This document shows, piece after piece, positions 1 to 9,157 of a DNA stretch of 64,000 bases. Within the stretch, counting starts at the first letter, position 1. Every line of letters starts with the position of its first letter. This DNA is from Bacteroidia bacterium (lineage in GTDB: Bacteria > Bacteroidota > Bacteroidia > Cytophagales > Cyclobacteriaceae). The translations under genes and the position numbers were made by a program. The stretch lies in NCBI GenBank assembly GCA_030425425.1, contig JAUIAO010000004.1:62001-126000 (forward strand). Direction: 5' to 3'. The notes below the pieces were generated by a model, which worked only from the letters and a program-made list of their open reading frames with translations, was not told the origin of the DNA and did no database searches.

Positions 1-1
1 C

Positions 2-214
2 ACAGACCTGTCTGAAAAAATAAATGCTCAGTTTTCATCCATTGAAACAGCTGCAAATGCACTATCCGATCCATTAGTGGAACAGATCGAAAACGATAAA
101 ACTGCCGTAGAGTTGGTGTTTGCCGAAATGCATCGGTTGGTAGTCATGTTCAAAACCGAAATGGCTTCTTCTATGGGAGTAGTAATCACTTATCAGGACA
201 ATGATGGGGATTAA
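2..214 (+). CDS. Imelysin-family (peptidase M75-like) protein, C-terminal end
   Basis: Only the last 70 codons are inside the window; the frame is open from base 2 and ends in TAA at 212-214. The visible tail is helical and ends in a segment reading MASSMGVVITYQDNDGD, which resembles the C-terminus of imelysin/IrpA-type periplasmic or lipoprotein iron-regulated proteins of Bacteroidota. The context supports this: an HTTM-domain protein and a TonB-dependent receptor follow directly, an arrangement known for imelysin loci. The gap to the next gene is about 22 bases, so the three are probably one transcript. Function in iron handling is inferred from the family and neighbours; the catalytic or metal-binding part lies outside the window. 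Confidence 0.7.
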   Translation, partial: TDLSEKINAQFSSIETAANALSDPLVEQIENDKTAVELVFAEMHRLVVMFKTEMASSMGVVITYQDNDGD

Positions 215-236
215 AACAGATGTTCTCAACTAGCTA

Positions 237-1556
237 ATGAACTTTATCAATCATACCATGAATAGAAAGGTTACTATCGCTCCGTTAGTAACCTTTCGGA
301 TTTTATTTGGTATGCTGATGCTTGCCTCCATGATTCGATTTTGGGCCAATGGATGGATTGAAGAATTATATATCGAGCCTACTTTTTATTTTCCGTTCAT
401 AGAAGGTGTCAGACCTTTTCCGGGAATAGGAATGTATGTCGTTTTTGCTGTAATGATGCTAGCAACAGTGCTAATCATTATTGGTCTTTTCTATCGCTAT
501 GCCATCTCTGCATTTTTTATCCTATTCACGTATGTGGAACTCATCGACAAGACAAATTACCTCAATCACTATTACTTCATCAGTCTGATCAGTTTTCTGA
601 TGATTTTCATTCCTGCTCACAAAGCGTTTTCATTGGATGCGCGCATCAAAGGAAGTGAAACCAGCGAAGTGCCGGTGTTGTATCTCAATATTCTTCGCTT
701 ACAAATGGGAATTTTGTACTTTTTTGCCGGCATTGCCAAAATCAACTCAGAATGGCTGCTCAAGGCGCAGCCTTTAAAAATGTGGCTTTCGGCGAATGTT
801 TTCCAGCCAATCATTGGGCCACTGTTTCGATACAAAATCACAGCGTATATTTTTAGTTGGTTTGGAATGATTTACGACATCACCATTCCATTCTTTCTGT
901 CATTCAGAAAGACCGTTTACACCGCTTACTTATTTGTTATTGGTTTTCATTTTATTACGTGGTGGATGTTTCCGATTGGAATGTTTCCATGGATTATGAT
1001 GGTGATTACCACGGTGTTTTTTCCGGCAGGTTTTCACGAGAGATTACTTGGTGGACTGAAAACATTGGTAGGGTGGAATCGAGTATCCGGCACCAGGGTA
1101 GATCACATTACTCCGATTTATAAGGTATTGATTACGGTTTTTTTCTTTTTCCAATTATTGCTTCCAATGAGATACCTTTTATATCCCGGAAATCTGTTTT
1201 GGACAGAACAAGGCTATAGATTTTCATGGCGAGTAATGCTGATGGAAAAGGCCGGGAGCGCTACTTTTTATGTGCGTGATAAGGGTGCAGATCAATCGAT
1301 TTTGGTGTCGAACTATGAATTCCTCACTCCACAACAAGAAAAAATGATGGCGACACAACCTGATATGATTGTGCAATTCGCTCACTATTTGGAAGAGGTT
1401 TATAAACTCAAAGGCATGTCTGATCCTGTCGTTACCGCTGATGTACTGGTTACCCTCAATGGACAGCCTGCTCGTACGTTTATTGATCCTCATATTGACC
1501 TAACTAAGGTCGAAAATAATTGGAAGAACAAAGACTGGATATTGGAATATGAATAA
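237..1556 (+). CDS. HTTM domain-containing integral membrane protein
   Basis: A 439-residue polytopic membrane protein with several hydrophobic segments (about residues 15-35, 60-85, 90-130, 200-260, 300-320). The segment FFAGIAKINSEWL near residue 160 is the typical HTTM motif shared with vitamin K-dependent gamma-carboxylases, although bacterial members mostly have unknown reactions. The soluble C-terminal part (about 330-439) is also usual for this family. It lies between an imelysin-like gene and a TonB receptor and overlaps the latter by 8 bases, so co-translation is likely. The start at 237 is the first ATG; a second ATG at 258 would remove seven residues and is equally possible. Confidence 0.85.
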   Translation: MNFINHTMNRKVTIAPLVTFRILFGMLMLASMIRFWANGWIEELYIEPTFYFPFIEGVRPFPGIGMYVVFAVMMLATVLIIIGLFYRYAISAFFILFTYVELIDKTNYLNHYYFISLISFLMIFIPAHKAFSLDARIKGSETSEVPVLYLNILRLQMGILYFFAGIAKINSEWLLKAQPLKMWLSANVFQPIIGPLFRYKITAYIFSWFGMIYDITIPFFLSFRKTVYTAYLFVIGFHFITWWMFPIGMFPWIMMVITTVFFPAGFHERLLGGLKTLVGWNRVSGTRVDHITPIYKVLITVFFFFQLLLPMRYLLYPGNLFWTEQGYRFSWRVMLMEKAGSATFYVRDKGADQSILVSNYEFLTPQQEKMMATQPDMIVQFAHYLEEVYKLKGMSDPVVTADVLVTLNGQPARTFIDPHIDLTKVENNWKNKDWILEYE

Positions 1557-3996
1557 GTGGATGTTGATTTTGTGGGGAAGTATTTGGGTAACAGCCAGTT
1601 TTGCACAGCAACTAAAGGGAACTGTCAAAGATGAAAATGGCCGGCCAATAGACGCCATGATTTTCGTAGATGGAACAAATATCAAAACTCAGACTACATC
1701 GAATGGCACTTTCGAAATAGAAAAAGTAAAAATTGGCAACTATAAGGTAGTTGCTTTTGCTCCCGGACTGGAAACGAACTTTGAGGAGGTCACTTTTACT
1801 GAGGATAGCCAGCATGAGCTTAATTTCATCCTTCGAGAAATGGTGACTGAATTGTCTGAGATCACTGTGGAGGATAAGCGCGATGAGGAATTGGGTATTG
1901 GGTGGCTGGAATCCGTAAGTGGTGCGGCTATCTATGAAGCCAAGAAGACAGAACTGATCAAAGTAGATAGATTGATAGCTAATACTGCGGCCAATGTAGG
2001 GCGGCAAGTTTATTCAAGAGTACCAGGACTCAATATCTGGGAAAATGACGGAGCTGGCATCAATCTGGGTATTGGTGGGCGAGGTTTGAACCCAAATCGT
2101 ACTTCTAATTTCAATGTTCGGCAAAATGGATATGACATCTCTGCAGATGCTTTGGGGTACCCGGAAAGCTATTACACTCCTCCTGTGCAGGCTTTGGAAA
2201 CCATTGAGATTGTAAGAGGAGCTGCCGGCCTGCAGTATGGTACCCAGTTTGGTGGCATGCTCAATTTTCAATTCAAAGAGGGTCCTAAAGACAAAAAAAT
2301 CGAACTGAATTCTACCAATACCTACGGGTCTTTCGGTTTATTCAATTCTTTCAACAGTCTAGGTGGGACAGTAGGAAAATTGAATTATTACTCCTTTTAC
2401 CAGTATAAAACCAGCAAAGGCTGGCGACCCAATTCACAGCAGGAACAGCATATGGCATTTGGGTCTGCTACTTACAGTTTCACTCCCTTTCTGGATGTGA
2501 AAGTAGAGCAAACATATATGACCTATCTGGCGCAGCAGCCGGGAGGCTTGACCGATTTTGAGTTTTATCAGGATCCCGGTCAATCAAAGCGAGAAAGAAA
2601 TTGGTTCGATGTGGGTTGGAGTCTGACAGCCATGGAGTGGAACTACCGGGTAAATACCAGATTGAAATTTAATAACAGGACCTTTCTGCTGTCTGCCAAT
2701 AGATATGCAGTGGGAAATCTTGGTAGAATTGATCGCCCTGATGACATGGAATCTACGAGAAACCTTCTTAAAGATGAGTATCACAACTGGGGGAATGAGT
2801 TTCGATCTATTCTACATTATACATTGTTTGGTCAGAAATCAGTTCTGCTAATCGGCAATCGCCTATATTTTGGGAAGACCTTTCGTGAGCAGGGAACTGG
2901 TACAGCTGATTCTGGTCCGGATTTTAATTTTGCTACTGCTGATGGTGTAGCTGATGATTCTGAATTCACCTTTCCAAGTAAGAATGTTGCGTTTTTTGCC
3001 GAGAATATTTTCAATCTTGCTCCTAAGCTCAGCCTCACTCCCGGCATTCGCTATGAATATATCAGCACTGACGCAAAGGGCTTTTACCATGATCGGAGTG
3101 AAGATCTGGCTGGAAATGTGATCTATGATTCTCTGATTAGAGAAGACAAAAAGAAGCCTCGTTCTTTTGCCTTATTAGGCCTGGGGGCCAGTTATAAACA
3201 TGGTTCTCTTTTGGAAGTTTATTCCAATTTTTCTCAGAATTTCAGAGCTATCAATTTCAACGATATCCGAGTAGATAATCCTTCTTTGGAAGTGGATGAA
3301 AATATTGGTGATGAGAGAGGATATAATATCGATCTTGGGATCAGAGGGGCCGAAGAAGGGGTATTTAGATATGATGTTTCCTTATTTTATTTATCATATC
3401 GAAATAGGATTGGCAACATCCTACGAACAGAACCAGACCCCCGTTTCAATTACTTATTAGACAGAACTTTTCGCTACCGAACCAACATTGCGGATGCGGG
3501 CATTTTTGGGGTGGAGATTTTTGTCGAAGGTGAATTGCTAAGATTGATAGGTAAAAAAGAAATTAAAAATCATTCTTTAAAAGGCTTTTTGAATTTTGCG
3601 GCAATTAGGTCAGAGTACCTGAATAATGACGAAACAGGTATAGAAGGCAATCAAGTGGAGTTAGTGCCACCAGTCAATATCAAATCAGGGTTGACATATA
3701 AATGGAATGACCTGGGTATTTCTGCACTTTATTCATTTGTGCGGCAACACTTCTCTGATGCTTCCAATGCAGATAGTACCCCACCAGTGCCGACAGCAGT
3801 AGAAGGGATCATTCCATCCTATTTCGTGGTAGACTTATCGGCAAGTTACAAGTTCAATTTCATAAAGTTTGAGGCTGGAATTAACAATCTGACCAATGAA
3901 TATTACTTTACACGCCGAGCAGCAGGTTATCCGGGGCCTGGAATCATTCCTGCCAATCCGAGGAATTATTATGTAGGGATCGGGGTGAGGTTTTAG
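1549..3996 (+). CDS. TonB-dependent outer-membrane receptor (FecA-like)
   Basis: An 815-residue receptor. Residues 1-19 form a signal peptide ending at FAQ; residues 20-95 form a carboxypeptidase-regulatory-like beta-sandwich; about 120-240 is the plug (VPGLNIWEND, GGRGLNPNRTSNFNVR, IEIVRGAAGLQYGTQFGG); the rest is a beta-barrel ending in the aromatic strand NYYVGIGVRF. It probably imports a ferric chelate or other metal complex across the outer membrane using TonB energy. The GGRGLNPNR plug motif and size resemble FecA/ferric-citrate-type receptors, but the ligand cannot be read from sequence. It overlaps the HTTM gene by 8 bases and closes the putative imelysin-HTTM-receptor operon. Confidence 0.9.
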   Translation: MNKWMLILWGSIWVTASFAQQLKGTVKDENGRPIDAMIFVDGTNIKTQTTSNGTFEIEKVKIGNYKVVAFAPGLETNFEEVTFTEDSQHELNFILREMVTELSEITVEDKRDEELGIGWLESVSGAAIYEAKKTELIKVDRLIANTAANVGRQVYSRVPGLNIWENDGAGINLGIGGRGLNPNRTSNFNVRQNGYDISADALGYPESYYTPPVQALETIEIVRGAAGLQYGTQFGGMLNFQFKEGPKDKKIELNSTNTYGSFGLFNSFNSLGGTVGKLNYYSFYQYKTSKGWRPNSQQEQHMAFGSATYSFTPFLDVKVEQTYMTYLAQQPGGLTDFEFYQDPGQSKRERNWFDVGWSLTAMEWNYRVNTRLKFNNRTFLLSANRYAVGNLGRIDRPDDMESTRNLLKDEYHNWGNEFRSILHYTLFGQKSVLLIGNRLYFGKTFREQGTGTADSGPDFNFATADGVADDSEFTFPSKNVAFFAENIFNLAPKLSLTPGIRYEYISTDAKGFYHDRSEDLAGNVIYDSLIREDKKKPRSFALLGLGASYKHGSLLEVYSNFSQNFRAINFNDIRVDNPSLEVDENIGDERGYNIDLGIRGAEEGVFRYDVSLFYLSYRNRIGNILRTEPDPRFNYLLDRTFRYRTNIADAGIFGVEIFVEGELLRLIGKKEIKNHSLKGFLNFAAIRSEYLNNDETGIEGNQVELVPPVNIKSGLTYKWNDLGISALYSFVRQHFSDASNADSTPPVPTAVEGIIPSYFVVDLSASYKFNFIKFEAGINNLTNEYYFTRRAAGYPGPGIIPANPRNYYVGIGVRF

Positions 3997-4062
3997 ACAA
4001 ATGTGCCAATTGTTACACTTTACGCAAACCTTGTAGTCTAGTTTAGCTAAAAAATTCAATTC

Positions 4063-4317
4063 ATGTCATTCGAATTCAAACCAGTAGAGCTAGGACCAAA
4101 AGGGAAAGAGCAGAAGCGTCAGGATCGGTGGAAACATATCCAAAAGACTGTGATCTACATGGTGCTTGGCGCAATTGTGAGTCTGGTCATTCACTTCTTC
4201 ATTAATGAGTGGACAATCAATACGCTACTTACAGACGAAATTACTAATCCAATATTCACGGGAGCTTTTATTGGCTTATTTATTACCAATAGTCCATGCT
4301 CTCGGGGCAAATGCTGA
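4063..4317 (+). CDS. Small single-pass membrane protein, function unknown
   Basis: An 84-residue protein with a charged N-terminus (about residues 1-27, rich in Lys and Arg), a hydrophobic helix at about 28-47 and a second weakly hydrophobic stretch at 62-77, ending in SPCSRGKC. I do not recognise a family. The ATG is preceded by an A-rich leader typical of this genome. It lies alone between the TonB receptor and the cyclophilin gene on the same strand, with a 66-base gap upstream. The basic N-terminus suggests an N-in orientation. Confidence 0.6.
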   Translation: MSFEFKPVELGPKGKEQKRQDRWKHIQKTVIYMVLGAIVSLVIHFFINEWTINTLLTDEITNPIFTGAFIGLFITNSPCSRGKC

Positions 4318-4408
4318 TCACTTGGCTGTATTCCATATACATGTGATATGAGATTCTTTGATTATTTTACTTCATCAAGAAAAACCAATCATTCCAACTC
4401 CTACCTAT

Positions 4409-5230
4409 ATGAAGAATCTTCTTATCCTTATTACCGCGTTTATTGCACTTGGGTGTTCATCTACTTCTAATCAGGAAAGCGAATCACAGTCTCTTGCTAC
4501 TCAGGTTGAGTTAAAGACCACTAAAGGGACCATCATTTTGGAGCTGTCTGATAAAACACCACTTCATAAGGAGAATTTTATCAAAATCGTCAATGAAGGA
4601 TGGTTGGATAGCATGTTGTTTCATCGGGTATTGGAAGGTTTTGTAGTGCAGGCTGGTCAATATGATAGCCTGAAAATGGCAGGGATGGATTCTGCAACTA
4701 TGGAATCAATGGATTATCGAGTGCCCGCAGAATTTGACACTTCACTTTTTCATAAAAGAGGTGCCTTGGGAGCAGCAAGAACGGGTAATCCCGAAAGAGC
4801 CTCTTCCTCATTGTCCTTTTATTTTGTACAAAGAGGTCCAAGAAAGGATAGCTTAATCGATACAGATGAAAAAAGGATCAATAGCTGGTTAAAGGACAAT
4901 TACTTCGTGAATTCACCGGAAAATAAGAATTGGAAAGATTCCTTGCTGGCTTTGGAGGCTGCCGAAGAATGGGAGGGTTTTTATGCGCTTAGTGATACCA
5001 TCAGCAAAATGGCTCAGACTTTAGAATTGGAACCATATGCGATCCCCGAACATCAGCGTGATGTTTATCGAACACTCGGTGGCACACCTCATTTAGATCA
5101 AAACTACACTGTGTTTGGAGAGGTTATTCAGGGAATGAACGTGGTGGACTCTATTGCAGCAGTGGAGGTAAATGCCGCGGGTCTTCCTGATCAGAATGTA
5201 TATATTCTATCCGCGAGGATATTAGAATAG
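4409..5230 (+). CDS. Cyclophilin-type peptidyl-prolyl isomerase lipoprotein
   Basis: The start at 4409 is chosen because it gives a lipoprotein signal, MKNLLILITAFIALGCSS, with lipobox ALGC; the frame is open further upstream without a sensible signal. The mature part has cyclophilin hallmarks: LKTTKGTIILELSD, TPLHKENFIKIVNEGWLDS, LFHRVLEGFVVQAG, a central insert of about 80 residues, and YTVFGEVIQGMNVVDSIA near the end. The protein probably catalyses prolyl cis-trans isomerisation in the periplasm as a membrane-anchored folding factor. The insert between FYFVQRG and GGTPHLDQNYTVFG is common in Bacteroidota members. Confidence 0.9.
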   Translation: MKNLLILITAFIALGCSSTSNQESESQSLATQVELKTTKGTIILELSDKTPLHKENFIKIVNEGWLDSMLFHRVLEGFVVQAGQYDSLKMAGMDSATMESMDYRVPAEFDTSLFHKRGALGAARTGNPERASSSLSFYFVQRGPRKDSLIDTDEKRINSWLKDNYFVNSPENKNWKDSLLALEAAEEWEGFYALSDTISKMAQTLELEPYAIPEHQRDVYRTLGGTPHLDQNYTVFGEVIQGMNVVDSIAAVEVNAAGLPDQNVYILSARILE

Positions 5231-5235
5231 ACAGA

Positions 5236-5496
5236 TTATTCTGAAATGATATTTGGCTCGGCTTTTTGGGCGATATTATAGCCGAGGTATCCGCCTATCC
5301 CGGCCCCAACTATTGCAATCAGATAAGACTCCAGGCCTGCGCCAAAAATGATAGCACCTATTATCCCTCCGAGCAATTCAAACCCTAGCCAAAGGACAAT
5401 CATAATGATGATGTATTTGGCTGGTTTTAGTCTTTTGGAAAGAGCTATTTCTCTGATGGTTTTTGATACTGATATGATGGCGATGATTTCTAGCAT
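5236..5496 (-). CDS. Small glycine-rich membrane protein, function unknown
   Basis: An 86-residue protein with two hydrophobic helices (about residues 27-52 and 58-75) separated by a short loop. The second is glycine-rich (IAIVGAGIGGYLGYNIA). No family was recognised. It lies 11 bases downstream of the M1 peptidase gene on the same strand and is probably co-transcribed with it. It converges with the isomerase gene, only 5 bases away. Confidence 0.6.
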   Translation of the reverse strand: MLEIIAIISVSKTIREIALSKRLKPAKYIIIMIVLWLGFELLGGIIGAIIFGAGLESYLIAIVGAGIGGYLGYNIAQKAEPNIISE

Positions 5497-5507
5497 ATGC
5501 TAAGCTA

Positions 5508-7148
5508 TTATGGGTTTTTAGTAATAAATGAAGAGTAAACGTAGAAATTGGGATCAACCTTAAGAGTAGAAATATCCTTTACAGCAACATCCATAGATCG
5601 GAAATTCCAGCTCGTTTCTGGTGCTATTTCGTAAGTTTTCCCATCCAATTGAATTTTCACCGGCATGTCAAACCCTTCTATACAGTTGGACCATCGAAAA
5701 GCAAGGCGATCATGTAATACAAAATATTCCAATACCGGGACACGATAATCACGCAGATATTGATCAAAGAAATTAGACAACTCTAGATCGGACATTTCTG
5801 AAATGTAATTTTCTATTTGAGCGGTGGTGACAGTTTGATGATAGAAAGTTTTGTTTAATCCTCGCAGAATAGATCGCCATTTTGCATCATCATCGATCCA
5901 TTGCCGCAAGGTGTGGAGGATGTTTGCTCCTTTATTATACAAGTCATCTCCCCTGTCATTCACTCCATATGCGCCAATCATCGGAGCTGAATTGTCAATA
6001 TTGAATCGTAACCCTCGTGTATAAGCTTCACTGGCACTTTTTCCATACCAGTATTCTGTAAATAATGTTTCTGAATAGCAGGTGAAGCTTTCGTGAATCC
6101 ACATATCTGCTACGTCCTGATAGGTAATGCTATTTGCAAACCATTCGTGGCCTGTTTCATGAACAATAATGTAGTCCCATTTCAGTCCATGCCCCGTCAA
6201 GCTACGGTCTCGCCCCAAATATCCCATCTGATATCCATTTCCGTAGGTTACCGAACTCTGATGCTCCATTCCCAGATACGGTGCTTCCACCAGCTTATAG
6301 CTGTCTTCATAAAAAGGATATGGCCCAAACCAATATTCAAATGCTTCAATAGTACGGCGCGCATCCGCGAAGTGCTCCTTTGCCTTGTCCAGATTGTAGG
6401 TCAATACATAGTAGACCATATCCAGTTTGCCCGCCTCTCCGCCGTAGAAGTCGTGAAATTCTACATAATCCGCCACGTTTAGATTGACGCCATAATCATT
6501 GATAGGGTTGGTTACAGTCCAGGTGTAAGTTTTCATGCCTCTACTGGATTTGGTTTTAGTGAGTCTTCCATTTCCGACTGCCATCAGGTTTTTGGGTACG
6601 GTATAGTGCTCGATGATTCCTCTGTCTGGTTCATCTGCAGGGTGGTCTTTGCATGGCCACCAAATACTGGCGCCTATTCCCTGGTTAGAAGTAGCGATGA
6701 AAAGATTGCCATTCTTATCTCTTGACCAGGAGAATCCACCATCCCATGGTGCGCGCTTAGCTTCCTGAGGGATTCCCTCATAATAGACGGTTATTTTTTG
6801 TTCGCTTCCTTTGGGTTGGTCATCTATCATGGTGACAAAATGAGCATTTCCCTCATGTCTAACTTTAAGCACCTTATCTCCCTGGACCACTTTAGTGATG
6901 TTCAAAGGTTCCTGAAGGTCAATCTGCATTTCTTTTGGTGAGCTGAGTACTTTGTAAGTGATCGTGTTTGATCCTGAAATGCTTTTTCTGGCAGTGTCCA
7001 GTTTTACACTCAGTTCATAGTGTTGTAAGTCCCACCAGCTTCTTTCAGGAGTGATTGACCCTCTGAGAGAATCTTGTCTAGTAAATGGTTGAGCGTACGA
7101 AAAGTGAACAACCCCCAAAATCAGGATCAACTGGACAATTGTTTTCAT
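5508..7148 (-). CDS. M1-family metallopeptidase (aminopeptidase)
   Basis: The start at 7148 gives a clean signal peptide (MKTIVQLILILGVVHFSYAQ); the frame continues upstream without one. The mature protein has the N-terminal beta-sandwich of M1 enzymes, the exopeptidase motif as LGMEHQSSVTYGN, the zinc site HETGHEW and the third zinc ligand in WIHESFTCYSE. It therefore probably removes N-terminal residues from peptides in the periplasm or at the cell surface using one zinc ion. At 546 residues it is a short M1 form without the long C-terminal helical domain of PepN. A small membrane protein gene follows 11 bases downstream. Confidence 0.93.
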   Translation of the reverse strand: MKTIVQLILILGVVHFSYAQPFTRQDSLRGSITPERSWWDLQHYELSVKLDTARKSISGSNTITYKVLSSPKEMQIDLQEPLNITKVVQGDKVLKVRHEGNAHFVTMIDDQPKGSEQKITVYYEGIPQEAKRAPWDGGFSWSRDKNGNLFIATSNQGIGASIWWPCKDHPADEPDRGIIEHYTVPKNLMAVGNGRLTKTKSSRGMKTYTWTVTNPINDYGVNLNVADYVEFHDFYGGEAGKLDMVYYVLTYNLDKAKEHFADARRTIEAFEYWFGPYPFYEDSYKLVEAPYLGMEHQSSVTYGNGYQMGYLGRDRSLTGHGLKWDYIIVHETGHEWFANSITYQDVADMWIHESFTCYSETLFTEYWYGKSASEAYTRGLRFNIDNSAPMIGAYGVNDRGDDLYNKGANILHTLRQWIDDDAKWRSILRGLNKTFYHQTVTTAQIENYISEMSDLELSNFFDQYLRDYRVPVLEYFVLHDRLAFRWSNCIEGFDMPVKIQLDGKTYEIAPETSWNFRSMDVAVKDISTLKVDPNFYVYSSFITKNP

Positions 7149-7271
7149 TTGATTGCAACAGATTCTTAATGAGGACTGAATATAACTAATAGTGATTAAA
7201 GTAATAACCGCGAATGACAAACTGCCTTAAGTTTAGCGAATATGAAGAGCAGAATACGGTTCACTACAAAT

Positions 7272-7310
7272 AGAAAAAGCCCAATTCCGAGGTGTATCGG
7301 AACAGGGCTT
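7272..7310 (-). terminator. Intrinsic terminator after rpmB
   Basis: Read on the minus strand, AAGCCC...GGGCTT arms (7305-7310 with 7277-7282) enclose an inner TTCCGA/TCGGAA stem, followed by a run of Ts toward 7272. It lies 26 bases after the rpmB stop. Confidence 0.8.
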
Positions 7311-7335
7311 AAATAAATTATTCGTTTAGCGAGAA

Positions 7336-7575
7336 TTAAAGGGAAGTAGTACCCTTAGCTCTAGCTTTTTTGATTTCGTTGTAGATTCCGTTCTTGTTGA
7401 TGTTTCTCAACATAGAGGCAGAAACGGTAATTGTTACCCATCTATCTTCTTCTGGAATATAGAATCTCTTCTTTTGAAGATTTGGATTAAATCTTCTTTT
7501 AACTCTATTATTAGCGTGAGATACGTTATTCCCAACTCTTGGCCTCTTACCTGATATTTCGCAAACTTTTGACAT
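7336..7575 (-). CDS. rpmB: 50S ribosomal protein L28
   Basis: A 79-residue basic protein beginning MSKVCEISGKRPRVGNNVSHANN, the L28 signature, with RRFNPNLQKKRFY and a C-terminal helix. It is a structural component of the large ribosomal subunit. In many Bacteroidota rpmB is followed by rpmG (L33); here only 25 bases separate the stop from a terminator, so rpmG is elsewhere. A good promoter lies just upstream. Confidence 0.97.
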   Translation of the reverse strand: MSKVCEISGKRPRVGNNVSHANNRVKRRFNPNLQKKRFYIPEEDRWVTITVSASMLRNINKNGIYNEIKKARAKGTTSL

Positions 7576-7602
7576 GATTTCACCGATTTTTGAAAACGGA
7601 CT

Positions 7603-7634
7603 GCAAATATCGCAAAACAGACCATAAACACAAA
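7603..7634 (-). promoter_or_regulatory. Bacteroidota-type promoter of rpmB
   Basis: On the minus strand TTTG (7631-7634) is followed after exactly 19 bases by GATATTTGC (7603-7611), one mismatch from TAnnTTTG. It sits 28 bases upstream of the rpmB ATG. Confidence 0.6.
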
Positions 7635-7668
7635 CATTCCCTTAATTTCTTTTCTTTTTATATGGGCA

Positions 7669-7851
7669 ATGCTTGCAGCCATTGTTACAGCAATAGCCGC
7701 GTTTCAGGTGATACTTCTCAGTAAACACCATCAAGCCCTGTTGGTTATAATAATAGTCACCATCTTCTGGTGCATTGGTCTTAGGTTCGTGTGGCATCTC
7801 TGCGCGAAACTATTACTTTTGACTACCCCGACTCGAAGGAAGAAGGAGTAA
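7669..7851 (+). CDS. Possible small hydrophobic protein (weak)
   Basis: A 60-codon frame coding for a strongly hydrophobic peptide with a basic tail (PTRRKKE). It has an ATG start but no clear ribosome binding site and no family was recognised. A TACTTTTG promoter-like box for the next gene lies inside its 3' end, which argues against it. It is listed because nothing else explains the stretch between rpmB and rocD. Confidence 0.3.
   Translation: MLAAIVTAIAAFQVILLSKHHQALLVIIIVTIFWCIGLRFVWHLCAKLLLLTTPTRRKKE
7814..7821 (+). promoter_or_regulatory. Putative -7 box of rocD
   Basis: TACTTTTG is an exact TAnnTTTG match 53 bases before the rocD ATG. The expected TTG about 19 bases upstream is replaced by TGG, so the call is tentative. 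Confidence 0.35.
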
Positions 7852-7873
7852 ATGTTAAAATACAAAGGTTAAT

Positions 7874-9157
7874 ATGACAACATCAACATCAAATACAAAA
7901 AGTCAGGAATTTATTTCACTCGAAAATGATCATGGCGCTCACAATTACCACCCGCTACCAGTAGTGCTCTCCAAGGGAGAAGGCGTATTCGTCTGGGATG
8001 TGGAAGGAAAAAAATATTATGATTTTCTCTCTGCCTATTCAGCTGTCAATCAAGGTCACTGTCATCCGAGGATTGTTAATACAATTAAGGAACAGGCAGA
8101 GACACTTACTCTTACCAGTAGAGCATTTTACAATGACGTTTTAGGTCCCTACGAGAAATTCATCACCGAATATTTCGGGTTCGATAAATTATTGCCAATG
8201 AACACGGGCGCCGAAGCTGTAGAAACGGCTATTAAAGTCTGTAGAAAGTGGGGATATGAGAAAAAAGGTGTAGCTGAAAATCAGGGATTGATCATGGTGT
8301 TCGATCAGAATTTTCATGGTCGTACTACCACCATCATTTCATTCTCCTCAGATCCTGATGCCAGAAATCACTTTGGGCCTTATACCGAGGGTTTTATCAA
8401 AGTGCCGTACAATAATCTGGAAGCAGTGAAAGAAGCTTTTGAGGAACATTCGGATATTGTAGGTGTTTTGGTGGAGCCGATACAGGGTGAAGCTGGCGTG
8501 ATGGTGCCTGACGAGGGTTTCCTATCAGAGATTAATAGCATTTGTAAGGAACACAATGCACTATTCATGGCAGACGAAATTCAGACAGGAATAGGAAGAA
8601 CCGGAGGTTTGCTTGCGGTTTGTGGGAATTGCACCTGTGAGGGACATTGTGAAAGACAGTCCACCTACGTGAAACCTGATGTGTTGATTTTGGGTAAAGC
8701 GCTTTCTGGAGGGGGATACCCTGTTTCTGCGGTTTTGGCGGATAATCATATCATGGATGTCATTACTCCGGGGACACATGGCTCTACTTTTGGCGGAAAT
8801 CCTCTTGGAGCTAAAATAGCAATGACAGCACTGGAAGTGATCAGGGATGAAAAGCTGACTCAAAACGCAAGAAAGTTGGGTGAAGTATTTCGTGATAGAA
8901 TGAATCAGCTGATTAGTAAAACAGATCTTGTAAAGCTGGTGAGAGGTAAGGGGTTGCTAAATGCGATTGTGATCAATGACACACCAGACAGTTCTACTGC
9001 TTGGGATATTTGTATGAAATTGAGTGAGAATGGCTTGCTGGCCAAACCTACCCACGGCAATATTATCCGATTTGCACCTCCACTAGTGATGACAGAAGAG
9101 CAGCTGCATGAATGCTGTGATATTATCGATAAAACTATTTTGGATTTTAAAAAGTAA
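7874..9157 (+). CDS. rocD: Ornithine--oxo-acid aminotransferase
   Basis: A 427-residue class-III PLP aminotransferase. It has the N-terminal HNYHPLPVVLSKGEGVFVWD segment, the NTGAEAVETAIKVCRKW motif, FHGRTTT, EPIQGEAGV, the PLP-aspartate in ADEIQTGIGRTG and the Schiff-base lysine in LILGKALSGGGYPVSAV, followed by HGSTFGGNPLG. It should convert ornithine and 2-oxoglutarate into glutamate semialdehyde and glutamate, linking arginine and proline metabolism. An unusual Cys-rich loop (C250, C253, C255, H258, C259) follows RTGGLLAV. The next small gene overlaps its stop codon by one base. Confidence 0.93.
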   Translation: MTTSTSNTKSQEFISLENDHGAHNYHPLPVVLSKGEGVFVWDVEGKKYYDFLSAYSAVNQGHCHPRIVNTIKEQAETLTLTSRAFYNDVLGPYEKFITEYFGFDKLLPMNTGAEAVETAIKVCRKWGYEKKGVAENQGLIMVFDQNFHGRTTTIISFSSDPDARNHFGPYTEGFIKVPYNNLEAVKEAFEEHSDIVGVLVEPIQGEAGVMVPDEGFLSEINSICKEHNALFMADEIQTGIGRTGGLLAVCGNCTCEGHCERQSTYVKPDVLILGKALSGGGYPVSAVLADNHIMDVITPGTHGSTFGGNPLGAKIAMTALEVIRDEKLTQNARKLGEVFRDRMNQLISKTDLVKLVRGKGLLNAIVINDTPDSSTAWDICMKLSENGLLAKPTHGNIIRFAPPLVMTEEQLHECCDIIDKTILDFKK

